Origin: JAVBJN01 sp031546985
GTDB taxonomy: Bacteria; Bacteroidota; Bacteroidia; Chitinophagales; Chitinophagaceae
DNA length: 56,179 nt
Reading direction: 5' to 3'
Assembly: GCA_031546985.1 (NCBI GenBank)
Contig: JAVBJN010000023.1
Location: forward strand, 1 to 56,179
A model generated the notes under the pieces. That model was not told the DNA's origin. It did not search any database and saw only the letters and a program-made list of their open reading frames with translations. Positions 33,715 through 44,500 of this stretch are shown here, in pieces. A program made the position numbers and the translations under genes. Every line of letters starts with the position of its first letter. Positions within the stretch are counted from its first letter, which is position 1.

Positions 33715-34653
33715 TTATATAATTTTATTGCGCCAGATGAGTAGCATTACGCCTGCTATGGCAGCCAAAAGGCTGAGCACTTGCAAGGGATACAGTCTTT
33801 TTTTACCCGAAAACCAGCCCGCGATAAAGATGCAGACCGGCACCAGCGAAAAGATGGTTTGCGCTACCGAAACCTCCAGCGTATGCACCGTGAGCATGGC
33901 CAGCGTGGCACCAATAATACTGCCAAATGTAGAACCAATCAGCATATTTTTCAGCGCTACCGGATTATTTAACACCGGGCGTATAAACCGTATGTTTTTG
34001 CGCCGGATAAGATCGGCGATAAAGATAACACTAAAAGCCACCAATAGCCGGATCCACGCCTGGTGAAAAGGCGAAATAACCGGCGCTGCATCCTGGTGGG
34101 CAATGCCCATACGGGAGAGCACCACCCCGCCACCCTGGCAAATGGTGCCGAGGGTGCAAAAGAGAATGCCCCGCTTAAAATCGCCGTAGCCTTCTGCCAC
34201 CACCTCGCTGCGCTCTCTGCGGCCGCCCAGCAATACCGTAACGGCCATAATGGTAATGAGAATGCCTGCTACGCCTACCCAGTTTACGGTTTCGTTTAGC
34301 CACAGCATACCCAGCATAAGCGCTACCGCAGGTGCAAAGGTGTTAAAGAGGCTGGCCCTGGCCGTACCCAGAATGCGGAGCCCGGTAAACCCAAAGAAAT
34401 CGCCCAATGCGAGCCCTACAATGCCGGAGCAACCGAGGCCCAGCCAATTGCGCAGATCGGGCTGGGTAAAGAGCTGCACCGGAGACAACCCGCCGGTAAA
34501 CATAACGATCAGCGCCAGTGCCAATACCGCATAGAGCAACCTTATTTTATTGATAAGCGCCGGGGTCACTGCCCGGGATGCATTGGTGGTAAAAAAAGCG
34601 CTGATGGTCCAGGCCAGAAGGGTGCCAAAAGCTGCGAGCAGACCTTGTGTCAT
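33715..34653 (-). CDS. EamA/DMT-family transporter
   Basis: The 312-residue inner-membrane protein has ten predicted membrane segments in two EamA repeats, the usual drug/metabolite transporter layout. The first repeat contains AFGTLLAWTISAFF and SLFNTFAPAVALMLGMLWLNE, the second HTLEVSVAQTIFSLVPVCIFIAGW. The substrate cannot be predicted. An upstream TTG in frame lies inside a terminator stem, so the ATG at 34653 is chosen. That ATG touches the T-tract of the terminator for the giant gene upstream. Confidence 0.88.
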   Translation of the reverse strand: MTQGLLAAFGTLLAWTISAFFTTNASRAVTPALINKIRLLYAVLALALIVMFTGGLSPVQLFTQPDLRNWLGLGCSGIVGLALGDFFGFTGLRILGTARASLFNTFAPAVALMLGMLWLNETVNWVGVAGILITIMAVTVLLGGRRERSEVVAEGYGDFKRGILFCTLGTICQGGGVVLSRMGIAHQDAAPVISPFHQAWIRLLVAFSVIFIADLIRRKNIRFIRPVLNNPVALKNMLIGSTFGSIIGATLAMLTVHTLEVSVAQTIFSLVPVCIFIAGWFSGKKRLYPLQVLSLLAAIAGVMLLIWRNKII

Positions 34654-34680
34654 AAAAAAAGCGGCCTTTTTCAAGGCCGC
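34654..34680 (-). terminator. Terminator of the first giant gene, abutting the EamA start codon
   Basis: GCGGCCTT (34661-34668) and AAGGCCGC (34673-34680) form an 8-bp GC-rich stem; on the minus strand seven Ts follow (34660-34654) and the EamA ATG begins at the very next base. It is 22 bases after the giant gene stop. Confidence 0.8.
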
Positions 34681-34689
34681 TCAAAGAAA

Positions 34690-34697
34690 CAAAAATA
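34690..34697 (-). promoter_or_regulatory. -7 box (TATTTTTG, minus strand) between the giant gene and its terminator
   Basis: A perfect TAnnTTTG lies 5 bases beyond the giant gene stop and upstream of the hairpin at 34661-34680. If it drives the EamA gene, the transcript would start close to the hairpin and carry it as its whole leader. The -33 position reads TGTG at 19 bases. Confidence 0.35.
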
Positions 34698-34701
34698 TTT
34701 A

Positions 34702-37700
34702 CTAGCGCAATAGTATCACATCCCCTTTCAGGTATTTGATCTGCTTGCTGATGAGGCAACGGTATTTCACGGTATAGAAGTAGGTACCTATTTCAGATTT
34801 TTCACCTTTATAGTTACCATCCCAACCTTTATCGTAGATCGTGGTATTGAACACACGCTCCCCATAACGGTTGTATACCGAGAGGTCAAACATGTCGATA
34901 TTGCCATCGGTCAGCACCCTGAAATGATCGTTGTTCTGGTCTCCGTTTGGCGAGAACGCGTTGGGTACAAACATCGAGCAGCAACCTTTTTCATCGATCT
35001 CGAACGAAGCTGAGTCTTTACAATTGTGCGCATCGGTTACTGCAAAATAATACTTACCGGTACCGAGGCTATCGGCCCTCAGTTTTTGCAGCGATGGGTC
35101 AAAACTCCAACGGTAAGTGTATGGAGAGGTACCGCCGCTCATGCTGGCAATAGCCCAACCATCTTTGCCCAGGCCCATACAGTTTACATCTTCTTTATCG
35201 ATGGCAATACGCAACGGCGCATCGGGTTGTTTCAGATCGAGCGCTTTGGTAATGGTACAGTTGTTGGCATCGGTCACCTGCACCTGGTAGTAACCCGATG
35301 GTAAAGCAGGAATGTGACCGGTAGTGCCGTAGCTGGTGCCATTTACAATGTATTTATAAGGCGCCGCGCCACCTGTAGCCACCAGATCGAGCGTACCGGT
35401 ACGGTCGCCATAGCAGGCAATATCGGCTCCGGTAGCTTCCAGCAGCAATGCAGCAGGCTGGGTAATGCTCAATACCGTATCGGCATGGCAACCACGGCTA
35501 TCGGTTACGGTAAGCGTCTGATTCTGCTGTGCAGATAAGTTGGTAAAGCTATAAGTAGATCCTGTAGGACCTGCTATTGCAGAGGAACCAAACTGGTAGG
35601 AATACTGCGGGTTGCCCGATAGCACGGTTACATTCACCGCGCCATTAGCATCGCCAAAACATTTGGCATTTTCTACCGTTACAGCAATCGCAAGTTTGGA
35701 CGGATTGTCCAGGGTTATGGTCGTGTCTTTTATACAACCGTTGGTATCCTTCAGGTGAATGGTATAGCTACCGCCATTCAGGTTACTGAACTGGGTTGTG
35801 CTACCAAAAGCGCCACTGTTTATGGCATACTGGTAAGGCGATGTGCCACCGGCAGCTAATACGGTGATCTTGCCATCCTGCATGTTACCGGTACAGGTAA
35901 TGTCGGACACCTGCAATTGCATTGCCAGCGGTTGTGGCTGGGCAATGGTTACGGTAGTGTCTTTCACACAACCATTGGCATCTTTGATATGCATAGTATA
36001 AGTACCCGCGGGCAGGTTGGTAAAATTGCTGTTGCTGATGTAACCATTACCGTTCATGGCATAGGTGTAACCCGGCGTGCCACCTGTAGCCGATAAAGCA
36101 ATACCTCCGGTTGTTTCACCAAAACATTTCACTTTGGTTACCACAGCTGCTACAGCAATAGCCGAAGGCTGTGCAATGGTAAGCGTGGTATCTTTCACAC
36201 AGTTGCGCGCATCTTTAATGTGCAGCGTATATGTACCTGCTGCCAGCGTACCAAATGTATTGGTGCTGCTGTAAGCTCCGGTACCCAATGCATAAGTATA
36301 GGCTGGTGTACCACCCGAACCACTCAGGGTAATTGTACCATTGTTGCCACCGCTGCAATTTACATTCGTAATACTGATACCGGTTGCTTGCAGCACCGAA
36401 GGTTGGCTAAGCGTAATAATCGTGTCTTTGGTACAGCCATTGCTGGTCTTTACCGTTAAGGTATAGGTACCTGCGGCTAATCCACCAAAAGTAGAAGCGC
36501 TGCCAAAAGCACCTGCATTGATTGCATATTGGTAAGGTATAGCACCACCTCCGGCAAATACTTTAAGACTACCATTTGTTTGCCCGTTACAGGTGATGGG
36601 CGTTACCTGCACACTGTCTATCCGTACCGGAGTTGGGGTTATAATCTGTATTACCGTATCCTTAATGCAGCCATTGGCATCTTTAGTATGCACGGTATAA
36701 GTACCTACCGCCAACCCGGTAAACAAGCCCGAAGCGCTGTAAGCACCAGTACCCAGAGCATAGGTATACGGCGAAACACCACCGGCACCCGCTGCGGTAA
36801 TGGTACCGTCAGACAGGCTTCCGGCACAGGTCACCGGCACCACCGTTACATTGGCCTGCACCGCTACCGGTTGGGTAATGCTGATAATGGTATCCTTTAC
36901 ACAACCATTGGTATCCTTTACATGGAAGGTATAACTACCTACAGCCAGGCTAGCAAAAACAGCACTGGCACTGTATGCTCCGGTTCCCTGGGTGTAGGTA
37001 TAACCCGGTGTACCACCGGTGCCGGTTAAGGTTACCGATCCATTGTTTTGTCCAAAACACAACACAGGTGTCACCACAGCGGCAACCGCTACAGGCGTAG
37101 GTTGTGTAATGTTGACTACGGTATCTTTAACGCAATTTCCCGCGTCTTTTACATGGAAAGTGTAAGCGCCCGCAGCAAGACCGTTAAAGCTGGTTGTTGC
37201 GCTATAGGCACCCGTGCCCATGGCATAGGTATAAGGTAAGGTACCGCCGGCCCCAGCCAGGGTTGCCGATCCATTGCTGCCACCATTACAAGTAACATTG
37301 GCAATTGCAGTAACATTGGCCTGTAAGGTAGAAGGTTGCAACAGCGTAATCACAGTATCCTTAATACAACCGTTGGCATCTTTTACATGGAAAGTAAAGG
37401 TGCCTGCATTGAGCCCGTTAAATACCGGCGAAGCAGTATAGGTACCCGTGCTTATAGCATAGGTATAGCCCGGCACACCACCCTGCGCCCAGATGGTTAC
37501 TTTACCGTTTCCGGTACCACTGCAGCTGGGGTTTACGATGCTCGCACTGTCGATGTGAATAGCAGGCGGCTCGGTAATAACGAGAATAGTGTCTTTAATA
37601 CAGTTTTTATTGTCGCGTACCGATAAGGTGTATGTACCAGCGGTAAGACTGGTAAAGTTGTTTACGGCAGAGAACGATCCGCTGTTGAGGCGGTATTGGT

Positions 37701-40700
37701 AAGGTGCATAGCCCCCTGTTGCCGTTACCAGTATGGTTCCGGTTGCAGCACCATTGCAGGTTACATTGGTGCGCACCACATTAGGCACAATAGCTACAGG
37801 CCCGGGAATGGTAATAGAAGTATCGCGGATACATTTTACAGAATCGCGGATGTGGAGCATATAGGTACCTGGTAATAAACCGGTAAAGGTGTTGGTTCCT
37901 GTAAAAGGACCCGTACCTAAGCTAAACTGGTATGGCGGCACACCACCTGTGGCAGATAATACTACGCTACCATTAAGGCTGGTAATACAAGATGGCGTAT
38001 CTACCTGCAACGACACATTGAGTTGAGGCAATGTGGGTACAAACAGCGTTGTGTCCTTAATGCAATTCAGCGCGTCCTTAATTTTTACAGTATGGCTACC
38101 TGTAACCAAGTTGGAGAAACTATTGAGTGTACCAAAAGGGTTGTTGTCTACAGCATACTGATATGGGCCTGCTCCGCCACCTGCAAACAGGGTAATGGAG
38201 CCACTGCTATCACTATAGCAGATTACGTTTACAATCTTAAACGAATCGACAAAGATCGGCGCAGGGTTCAGGAAGGTAAATGTAGAATCCTTGGTACAAC
38301 CTTTGGCATCCTTAATATGGAAACTATAGGTCCCCGCGGGCACCTTAAATGTACTGTTGGTACCAAAAGTACCCGTGTTTAGCGCGTAGGTGTGCGGGGC
38401 CGTACCACCGTTCCCGGTCAGGGTAATGGTTGCACTGTCGCCATTACACGAAACAGGTACAACCGAAGCCGCCGCATTTACTTTGGCAGGTTCGGTAATT
38501 ACAAAAGCGGTATCGTGCACACAACCATTTACATCCTTAACATGAAAATTAATGGCGCCACCTGGCACACCAGTAAATACGTTAGAAGGTCCAAATGCAC
38601 CAGCAGCCATCGAATAAGTAAAACCGGTACTGCCCGATGCAGATAAGGTAACTGTAGTTGCACCACCGTTACAAGCAATAGCAGGATAGCTCACCGCAAT
38701 ACTGTAAGGTGTAGGCTGCGCCAATGTTATGTTAGTATCCTTAATACAGTTGTGCGCATCTTTAATATGAATGGTATGCGTACCTGCTGGCACCGATAAT
38801 GCACCTGTAGCCACATAGCCATTGCCATCGTAAGCATAGCTATAAGGTGCAGTACCGCCTGTACCTGCAATATTTACACTGGAGCTAACGCCGCTGCAAC
38901 CGATCGGAGTAGCAGAGAAAGAAGCTATTAGTAATGGTGCAGGATTGGTTACTATGATTGTTGTGTCTTTCTGGCAACCACTGTTATCTTTTATATGAAG
39001 GGTGTAAGTACCAGGAACAACACCAGCGTAATACCATTGACTGTTGTATGCACCAGTATTAATTGCGTATTGGTAAGGGAGAGTGCCTCCTGTTACATTT
39101 ATTGAAAACTCTCCTACTCCATTAAAACAAGGCACCGGATTTATTGCTATAGATACCGACATGGGTGGAGGATTGGATATCACCACGGTAGTACCTTCTT
39201 CGCAACCCTGATTGTCCTTAACGGTTACGGTATAAGTACCTGGTACCAGATTTGTAAATACATTGGAGGACTGGAAGGTTACCCCATTAATAGAATAGGT
39301 GTATACTCCGGAACCACCGGTAGCATTCGCTGTAACAGTACCATTATTACCACCCGAGCACCCCACAAAGGCACCCGATGCAGTAATACCCAATGTTGGT
39401 GACATCTTAATCTGTATCACTGTGTCTTTACGGCAACCGTTAGCATCTTTTACACTCAGCGTATAAGTACCTGCGGTAAGCCCGGTAAAAGAATTACCAC
39501 TACCAAAAGCACCGTTGTTCAGTGTATAAGTATAAGGAGGTGTGCCACCAAATGGATTGGAGGTAATGCTACCTGCACCGTTGCTGCAACCAGCTGGAAC
39601 GATAGTGGCATTGGCCATTATCGGTGACAATGTATTTAGCGTAACCACAGAATCTTTCTGGCAACCCCTCGAATCTATAATAGAAATCGTGTATGAACCT
39701 CCTAAAAGTCCACCGAAAGTATTGGTGGCCTGAGGTATATTCCCATTAATCGAATAGGTATAACCCGGTGTACCACCAATACCATTTACTGTAATACTAC
39801 CTGTTACACCTTGGCAAGCAGGCAAAACAGTAGTCACTGTAAAGCCTACCAGTGGCGGATTACCAAGTGTAAAAGTCGTATCGTCGGTACAACCGGCGTT
39901 GTCTTTAATCGTTACCGTATGCGTACCTGCACCCAGTGTAAAAGTATTACCAGCCTGGAAGGTTCCCCCGTTGGCAGCATACTGGTAAGGTGCAAGACCA
40001 CCCGACGCGTTTACGGTAACAGTGGTTGTACCTCCGTTACAGGGAATGGTAAGAAACGATACGCCAGCATGTAAAGCATTGGCCGGAGCCGCTACCGTTA
40101 CCGGGGTATCTTTAATACATCCGTTAGCATCTTTAATATGCACGGTATATGTACCGGGATTTACGCCCGTAAAGGTGTTTGATGTCTGGTATGAACCTGT
40201 TCCAAGAGCATAACTATATGGTGCAGTACCGCCGGTGGCGGTAATCACTAGGGTAGATATTCCTGCGCAACTCGTAGGCGTTACCGCAGCGGTAGCCTGG
40301 ATGGCTGCTGGTTGGGTAATCGTAATCACCGTATCGTGCTCACAACCGTTCGCATCTTTTGCGGTTAGGGTATGGTTGCCTGCAGCAAGACCACTAAAGT
40401 TACCCGATGGACCAAAGGTACCTACATCAATCTTATAGGTATACGGCGTTTGGCCCGATGTTGCTGTGATGGTAACACCTCCGGTCACCTGGCCATTACA
40501 CAATGGCATGGTAAGGCCAGAAATAGCAATGGTTGGTTTTAGTGGTTTATTCACTACCACAGTATCATATAGCATAACCGGCGTGGGGCCGCAATCGTAA
40601 GATACCCTGGCTACATAAAAACTCGTAGCTGTAGGACATACCACTACGGAATCAACACCGGATGCGATTACAGTTCCGGCGCTGTTTAACCAGCTAATGC

Positions 40701-41481
40701 TGTAGGTGGGGGCTCCGGATGGTGTATACCGCTGGCCATCGCTGTTGGCAGTCCAGTTGGTACCATTGCGGCCGCTTACTGCTACTGCGGCAGAGCCGGT
40801 TTCGTTCTGGATACCCTGCACCGCATTACCAGCCAGCCAGGAGTTACAAACGTCTTTATGATCAATGTACTGATCAATGGTATTGGTGGTTTCGTACAGT
40901 ACAATCTGCTGCTTGGTGGTTGATGCCGAGCAGTTATACAACGGCACGTTATTGTACGAAATCACAAACTTGCGGCAGGGGTAGCTGCCCACAGTTTGGT
41001 AAGAAATGGCACCACCCGAAAGCAGATCCAGATCATGATAAGGACCAAAAATGGCATTGAGCGGAAAAGGCACATTATTACCGGCAGTGTTACCAGAGTA
41101 AGGCAATGACATTACCTGCCAGTTACAAACCTGCCCGGCATAAGTAGTATCGAACGACACAACGCCGTTCTCCCCGATTACAACCCGGTCGTACGTTTTA
41201 CCGTAAAAGCAGAATTTAAAGGGAATAGGTATCACCTGCGACCATCGGTCGCCCTGGGTAAATGATACTGCCGTACCGGCATAACTGAAGGGGGAATAGC
41301 CCGTGGAGGAGAGCGAATAAGCGGCTGTACTGTTCACTGCCTGCGCGGTCGCATGCAAAGTCGTGCAGTTCTGGACGCAGGAAAGACTAACGTCGTTACC
41401 GGCGTTAATCTGCGGACAGTTTTGGGCACGACCTAACAGAGCAATGGCTGAGACAGCCAGTGTCAACAAGAGTCGTTTCAT
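34702..41481 (-). CDS. Giant SprB-repeat surface protein 1 with T9SS type B sorting domain
   Basis: The 2259-residue secreted protein begins with a signal peptide (LLLTLAVSAIALLGRAQ, cleavage near residue 20). A head domain (about residues 21-310) has IPFKFCFYGKTYDRVVIGEN, NAIFGPYHDLDLLSGG and CRKFVISYNNVPLYNC, probably a beta-sandwich of the kind seen at the N-terminus of other giant Bacteroidota surface proteins. Twenty-four SprB-like modules of about 78 residues follow (about 315-2165). Each has an early CNG-type Cys, a GGxxPYxYA core, an AGTYT turn and a KDANGCxKDT-type ending. The last ~95 residues (MFVPNAFSPNGDQNNDHFRV to LKGDVILLR) are the gliding-motility-type CHU_C domain, the T9SS type B signal. 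It is probably an adhesin or surface fibre. The paralogue lies 79 bases upstream. Confidence 0.9.
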   Translation of the reverse strand: MKRLLLTLAVSAIALLGRAQNCPQINAGNDVSLSCVQNCTTLHATAQAVNSTAAYSLSSTGYSPFSYAGTAVSFTQGDRWSQVIPIPFKFCFYGKTYDRVVIGENGVVSFDTTYAGQVCNWQVMSLPYSGNTAGNNVPFPLNAIFGPYHDLDLLSGGAISYQTVGSYPCRKFVISYNNVPLYNCSASTTKQQIVLYETTNTIDQYIDHKDVCNSWLAGNAVQGIQNETGSAAVAVSGRNGTNWTANSDGQRYTPSGAPTYSISWLNSAGTVIASGVDSVVVCPTATSFYVARVSYDCGPTPVMLYDTVVVNKPLKPTIAISGLTMPLCNGQVTGGVTITATSGQTPYTYKIDVGTFGPSGNFSGLAAGNHTLTAKDANGCEHDTVITITQPAAIQATAAVTPTSCAGISTLVITATGGTAPYSYALGTGSYQTSNTFTGVNPGTYTVHIKDANGCIKDTPVTVAAPANALHAGVSFLTIPCNGGTTTVTVNASGGLAPYQYAANGGTFQAGNTFTLGAGTHTVTIKDNAGCTDDTTFTLGNPPLVGFTVTTVLPACQGVTGSITVNGIGGTPGYTYSINGNIPQATNTFGGLLGGSYTISIIDSRGCQKDSVVTLNTLSPIMANATIVPAGCSNGAGSITSNPFGGTPPYTYTLNNGAFGSGNSFTGLTAGTYTLSVKDANGCRKDTVIQIKMSPTLGITASGAFVGCSGGNNGTVTANATGGSGVYTYSINGVTFQSSNVFTNLVPGTYTVTVKDNQGCEEGTTVVISNPPPMSVSIAINPVPCFNGVGEFSINVTGGTLPYQYAINTGAYNSQWYYAGVVPGTYTLHIKDNSGCQKDTTIIVTNPAPLLIASFSATPIGCSGVSSSVNIAGTGGTAPYSYAYDGNGYVATGALSVPAGTHTIHIKDAHNCIKDTNITLAQPTPYSIAVSYPAIACNGGATTVTLSASGSTGFTYSMAAGAFGPSNVFTGVPGGAINFHVKDVNGCVHDTAFVITEPAKVNAAASVVPVSCNGDSATITLTGNGGTAPHTYALNTGTFGTNSTFKVPAGTYSFHIKDAKGCTKDSTFTFLNPAPIFVDSFKIVNVICYSDSSGSITLFAGGGAGPYQYAVDNNPFGTLNSFSNLVTGSHTVKIKDALNCIKDTTLFVPTLPQLNVSLQVDTPSCITSLNGSVVLSATGGVPPYQFSLGTGPFTGTNTFTGLLPGTYMLHIRDSVKCIRDTSITIPGPVAIVPNVVRTNVTCNGAATGTILVTATGGYAPYQYRLNSGSFSAVNNFTSLTAGTYTLSVRDNKNCIKDTILVITEPPAIHIDSASIVNPSCSGTGNGKVTIWAQGGVPGYTYAISTGTYTASPVFNGLNAGTFTFHVKDANGCIKDTVITLLQPSTLQANVTAIANVTCNGGSNGSATLAGAGGTLPYTYAMGTGAYSATTSFNGLAAGAYTFHVKDAGNCVKDTVVNITQPTPVAVAAVVTPVLCFGQNNGSVTLTGTGGTPGYTYTQGTGAYSASAVFASLAVGSYTFHVKDTNGCVKDTIISITQPVAVQANVTVVPVTCAGSLSDGTITAAGAGGVSPYTYALGTGAYSASGLFTGLAVGTYTVHTKDANGCIKDTVIQIITPTPVRIDSVQVTPITCNGQTNGSLKVFAGGGAIPYQYAINAGAFGSASTFGGLAAGTYTLTVKTSNGCTKDTIITLSQPSVLQATGISITNVNCSGGNNGTITLSGSGGTPAYTYALGTGAYSSTNTFGTLAAGTYTLHIKDARNCVKDTTLTIAQPSAIAVAAVVTKVKCFGETTGGIALSATGGTPGYTYAMNGNGYISNSNFTNLPAGTYTMHIKDANGCVKDTTVTIAQPQPLAMQLQVSDITCTGNMQDGKITVLAAGGTSPYQYAINSGAFGSTTQFSNLNGGSYTIHLKDTNGCIKDTTITLDNPSKLAIAVTVENAKCFGDANGAVNVTVLSGNPQYSYQFGSSAIAGPTGSTYSFTNLSAQQNQTLTVTDSRGCHADTVLSITQPAALLLEATGADIACYGDRTGTLDLVATGGAAPYKYIVNGTSYGTTGHIPALPSGYYQVQVTDANNCTITKALDLKQPDAPLRIAIDKEDVNCMGLGKDGWAIASMSGGTSPYTYRWSFDPSLQKLRADSLGTGKYYFAVTDAHNCKDSASFEIDEKGCCSMFVPNAFSPNGDQNNDHFRVLTDGNIDMFDLSVYNRYGERVFNTTIYDKGWDGNYKGEKSEIGTYFYTVKYRCLISKQIKYLKGDVILLR
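34987..40539 (-). repeat. Array of 24 SprB-like modules, protein 1
   Basis: Boundaries are approximate. The coding repeat has a period near 230 bases, visible as recurring plus-strand words such as ACCATTGGCATC (reverse of NGC and neighbours). Counting the KDxxxC motif gives 24 modules. Modules differ considerably in sequence, so this is an old array rather than a recent tandem expansion. Confidence 0.85.
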
Positions 41482-41560
41482 TATGGTATGTTCTTTCTGT
41501 GGTTCGGGCGCAAAATAACGATAAATGTTTTAATATTTAATATTATTATTTTATTATGCC
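41482..41560. other. Short AT-rich gap between the two giant genes
   Basis: The 79-base gap has no GC-rich hairpin with T-tract, so read-through from giant 2 into giant 1 is likely. CAAAATAA at 41511-41518 reads TTATTTTG on the minus strand, one mismatch from TAnnTTTG, and might give a separate weak promoter for giant 1. Confidence 0.45.
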
Positions 41561-44500
41561 TTAACGAATAAGAATAACATCCCCTTTCATGAGCTTTTTC
41601 TGGTGGTCAATCTCGCACCTGTAGCGGATCATATAGTAATAAGTACCTATCTCTGCGGGCTGCCCCAGGAAGCGCCCATCCCACCCCTTTTCAGGATCAA
41701 CGGATGCAAATACCTGTTGTCCGAGGCGGTTATATACCATCATTTCAAACTCATAGACCCTGCCATAATTGAGTACCCGGAACCAGTCGTTGGTTTCGTC
41801 GTTATTGGGGGTAAAAGCATTGGGCACATGCACCTGGCAGCAACCTCTGCTGCCTACCTGGGCCAGCGCTGTATCTTTGCAGCCTTTGCTGTCGGTTACG
41901 TATAAAGTGTATGCCCCTTCTGGTAAATTGCTGATTTTCAATGTTACATCGCCAGTGCTCCATATATAAGTGTAGGGAGAAGTACCGCCCTTGATTAACG
42001 CTGTTATGGCACCATCATTTCCCGGCCCGGTGCAAAAAACCGAATCAATGTCCATATCCACGCTCAAAGGCGCATCTGGCGCATTTAGCACAACCGGTAT
42101 TTCGGCCCTGCAACCTTTTATGTCTTTCACATACACGATATAATGCCCTCCGGCCAGGTTATAAAACACAGCGTCGGCTTGTAAATCGTTCTGCGACAAT
42201 CCATACTCAAACTGTCCGTTACCCCCTGTGGCATGTATAGCAATACTGCCGTCAATAATACCATAACAAGCCATATCGCTCACCTGGGCATTAAGCACTA
42301 TTGCTGCCGGACTGGTTATAGAAACAGTAGTATCATCCACACAACCATTCTGGTCGGTTATACGCACCTGCACATTATTGGCAGCGCCGAGCCCGGTAAA
42401 AGTATAAGCAGTATTGGGCACCGGACCATATTGCTGCCCGGTAGACAGTTGGTAGGTATAAGGACTGGTACCACCGGTAATGGTAAGCGCAATCTGCCCA
42501 TCATTACCACCAAAGCAGGTTACCGGTACCACCTGTGCGGTCAACGCAATATCGGCAGGGTTTAGCAACGTTACCACCGTGTCTTTTTCGCAACCATTCG
42601 CATCCTTAATGTGTATAGTGTAAGTACCAGCTGTAAGATTATTAAATTGATTTACAGAGCCATAAGCTCCCGCATCAAGTGCATACACATAAGGCGCTAC
42701 ACCACCGGTAGGAGCAACCGTAATACTGCCATCAGACAAACTTCCGGAGCAGGTAATGTTTTTTACCTGCACAGCAGGCGCAATAGCAGCTGGTTGCGCA
42801 ATGTTCACCACGGTATCTTTTATACACCCATTCCCGTCTTTTACATGCAATGTATAAGCAGCGGCAACAAGATTAGAGAAACTATTGCCTGCCTGGTATG
42901 CATTATTGTTAATGGCATACTGCAAAACGCCAGTGCCGCCAGAAGCCAGAATCACAAGACTACCCGTAGTATCGCCATTGCACAAAACAGGCGTTACAGT
43001 TACCGCTTGAATAAAGATAGCCGGAGGAGCAACCAGTGTAATAGTGGTATCCTTAATACAATTGCGGGCATCCTTAATATGCAGGATGTACGATCCTGCC
43101 TGCAAACCGGTAAATACATTGGTACTGCTATACAACCCACTGCCCAGCGCATAAGTGTAAGCCGGTGTGCCGCCCGCCCCGGTTATAGTAATGCTGCCAT
43201 TAGCGCCATTGCGGCAACTCACTGCGGTAACGGTTACCGATGCAACCACCAATGCGAGAGGTTGTGCCAATGTTATCGTTGTATCTTTTGCACAGCCGTT
43301 GCTGCCTTTTACAGAAAAGGTATAGCTGCCCGCCGCCAGGTTGGTAAATAGAGAATTAGTGGTAAATGTCCCGCCATTCACATTGTACTGGTAAGGGGGG
43401 AGCCCTGCACTGGCAAAAAGTTTAACCGATCCATTACCCTGCCCGAAACAAGTAATGCCGGTAACCTGCGCGCTGTCTATTTTTATAGCAACAGGCGGCA
43501 ACAAAAGTAATGTGGTATCTTTTAAACAGTTATGCAAATCTTTGATATGCACAGTGTAGCTACCCGGCGCAAGTCCGTTAAAGATATTGGCACTGCCAAA
43601 AGCGCCTGCATTCAAAGCGTATTGGTACGGTGCAGTACCGCCGGTAGCCTGCACCGTAATTTTACCATCGGCAAGGTTGCCGGTACAGGTCACTGCATTC
43701 ACAACTACGCCTACACCCAAAGGCAGGGGTTGGGCAAAAGATACCACGGTATCTTTAATGCACCCGTTTACATCTTTGGCATGCAAGGTATATGTACCCA
43801 ATGGCAATCCTGCAAATACATTTGATGCACCATAGGCCCCTGTACCCATAGCGTATTGAAACCCTCCTCCACCTCCGGTAGCGGTTACGGTAATGCTACC
43901 ATCAGACAATCCGGCGCAGCTCACTGCCACTACAGTTACACTTTGCCACAGTATACCACCGGGCTGCACAATAGCCACTGTAGTATCTTTCACACAACTG
44001 CTGGCATCTTTTACATGAAACACATAGCTGCCCGGCGCTAAACCGCCAAATACATTACTGCTGCCGTACACACCTGTATTTACCGCATATTGGTATGGTG
44101 CGGTACCACCGCTGCCCACCAGCGTTACGCTACCATTATTGCCCCCACTGCATGGCACATTCACCACCGATGTTACAGTTACCTGCACAGGCAATGGCTG
44201 CGCCAGATTAATGAGAGTATCTTTCGTACACCCGCCATTGTCTTTTATCGAAAACAAATGCACGCCTGCACCCAGGCTACCAAATACCGAGGTGCTAGTA
44301 TACATACCACCATCTACAGCATACTGGTATGGTGGCGCACCTCCGCTGCCAAACACAGCAGCAGATGCATTACTGCCGCCATTGCACGATAACGGTATAA
44401 TTTTTACACTGTCCAATCGCAGTGCAGGAGGCTGTATAAGCACCACTACCGTATCTTTAAGGCAGTTGTTATTATCCTTAATGTGCACGGTATAAGTTCC

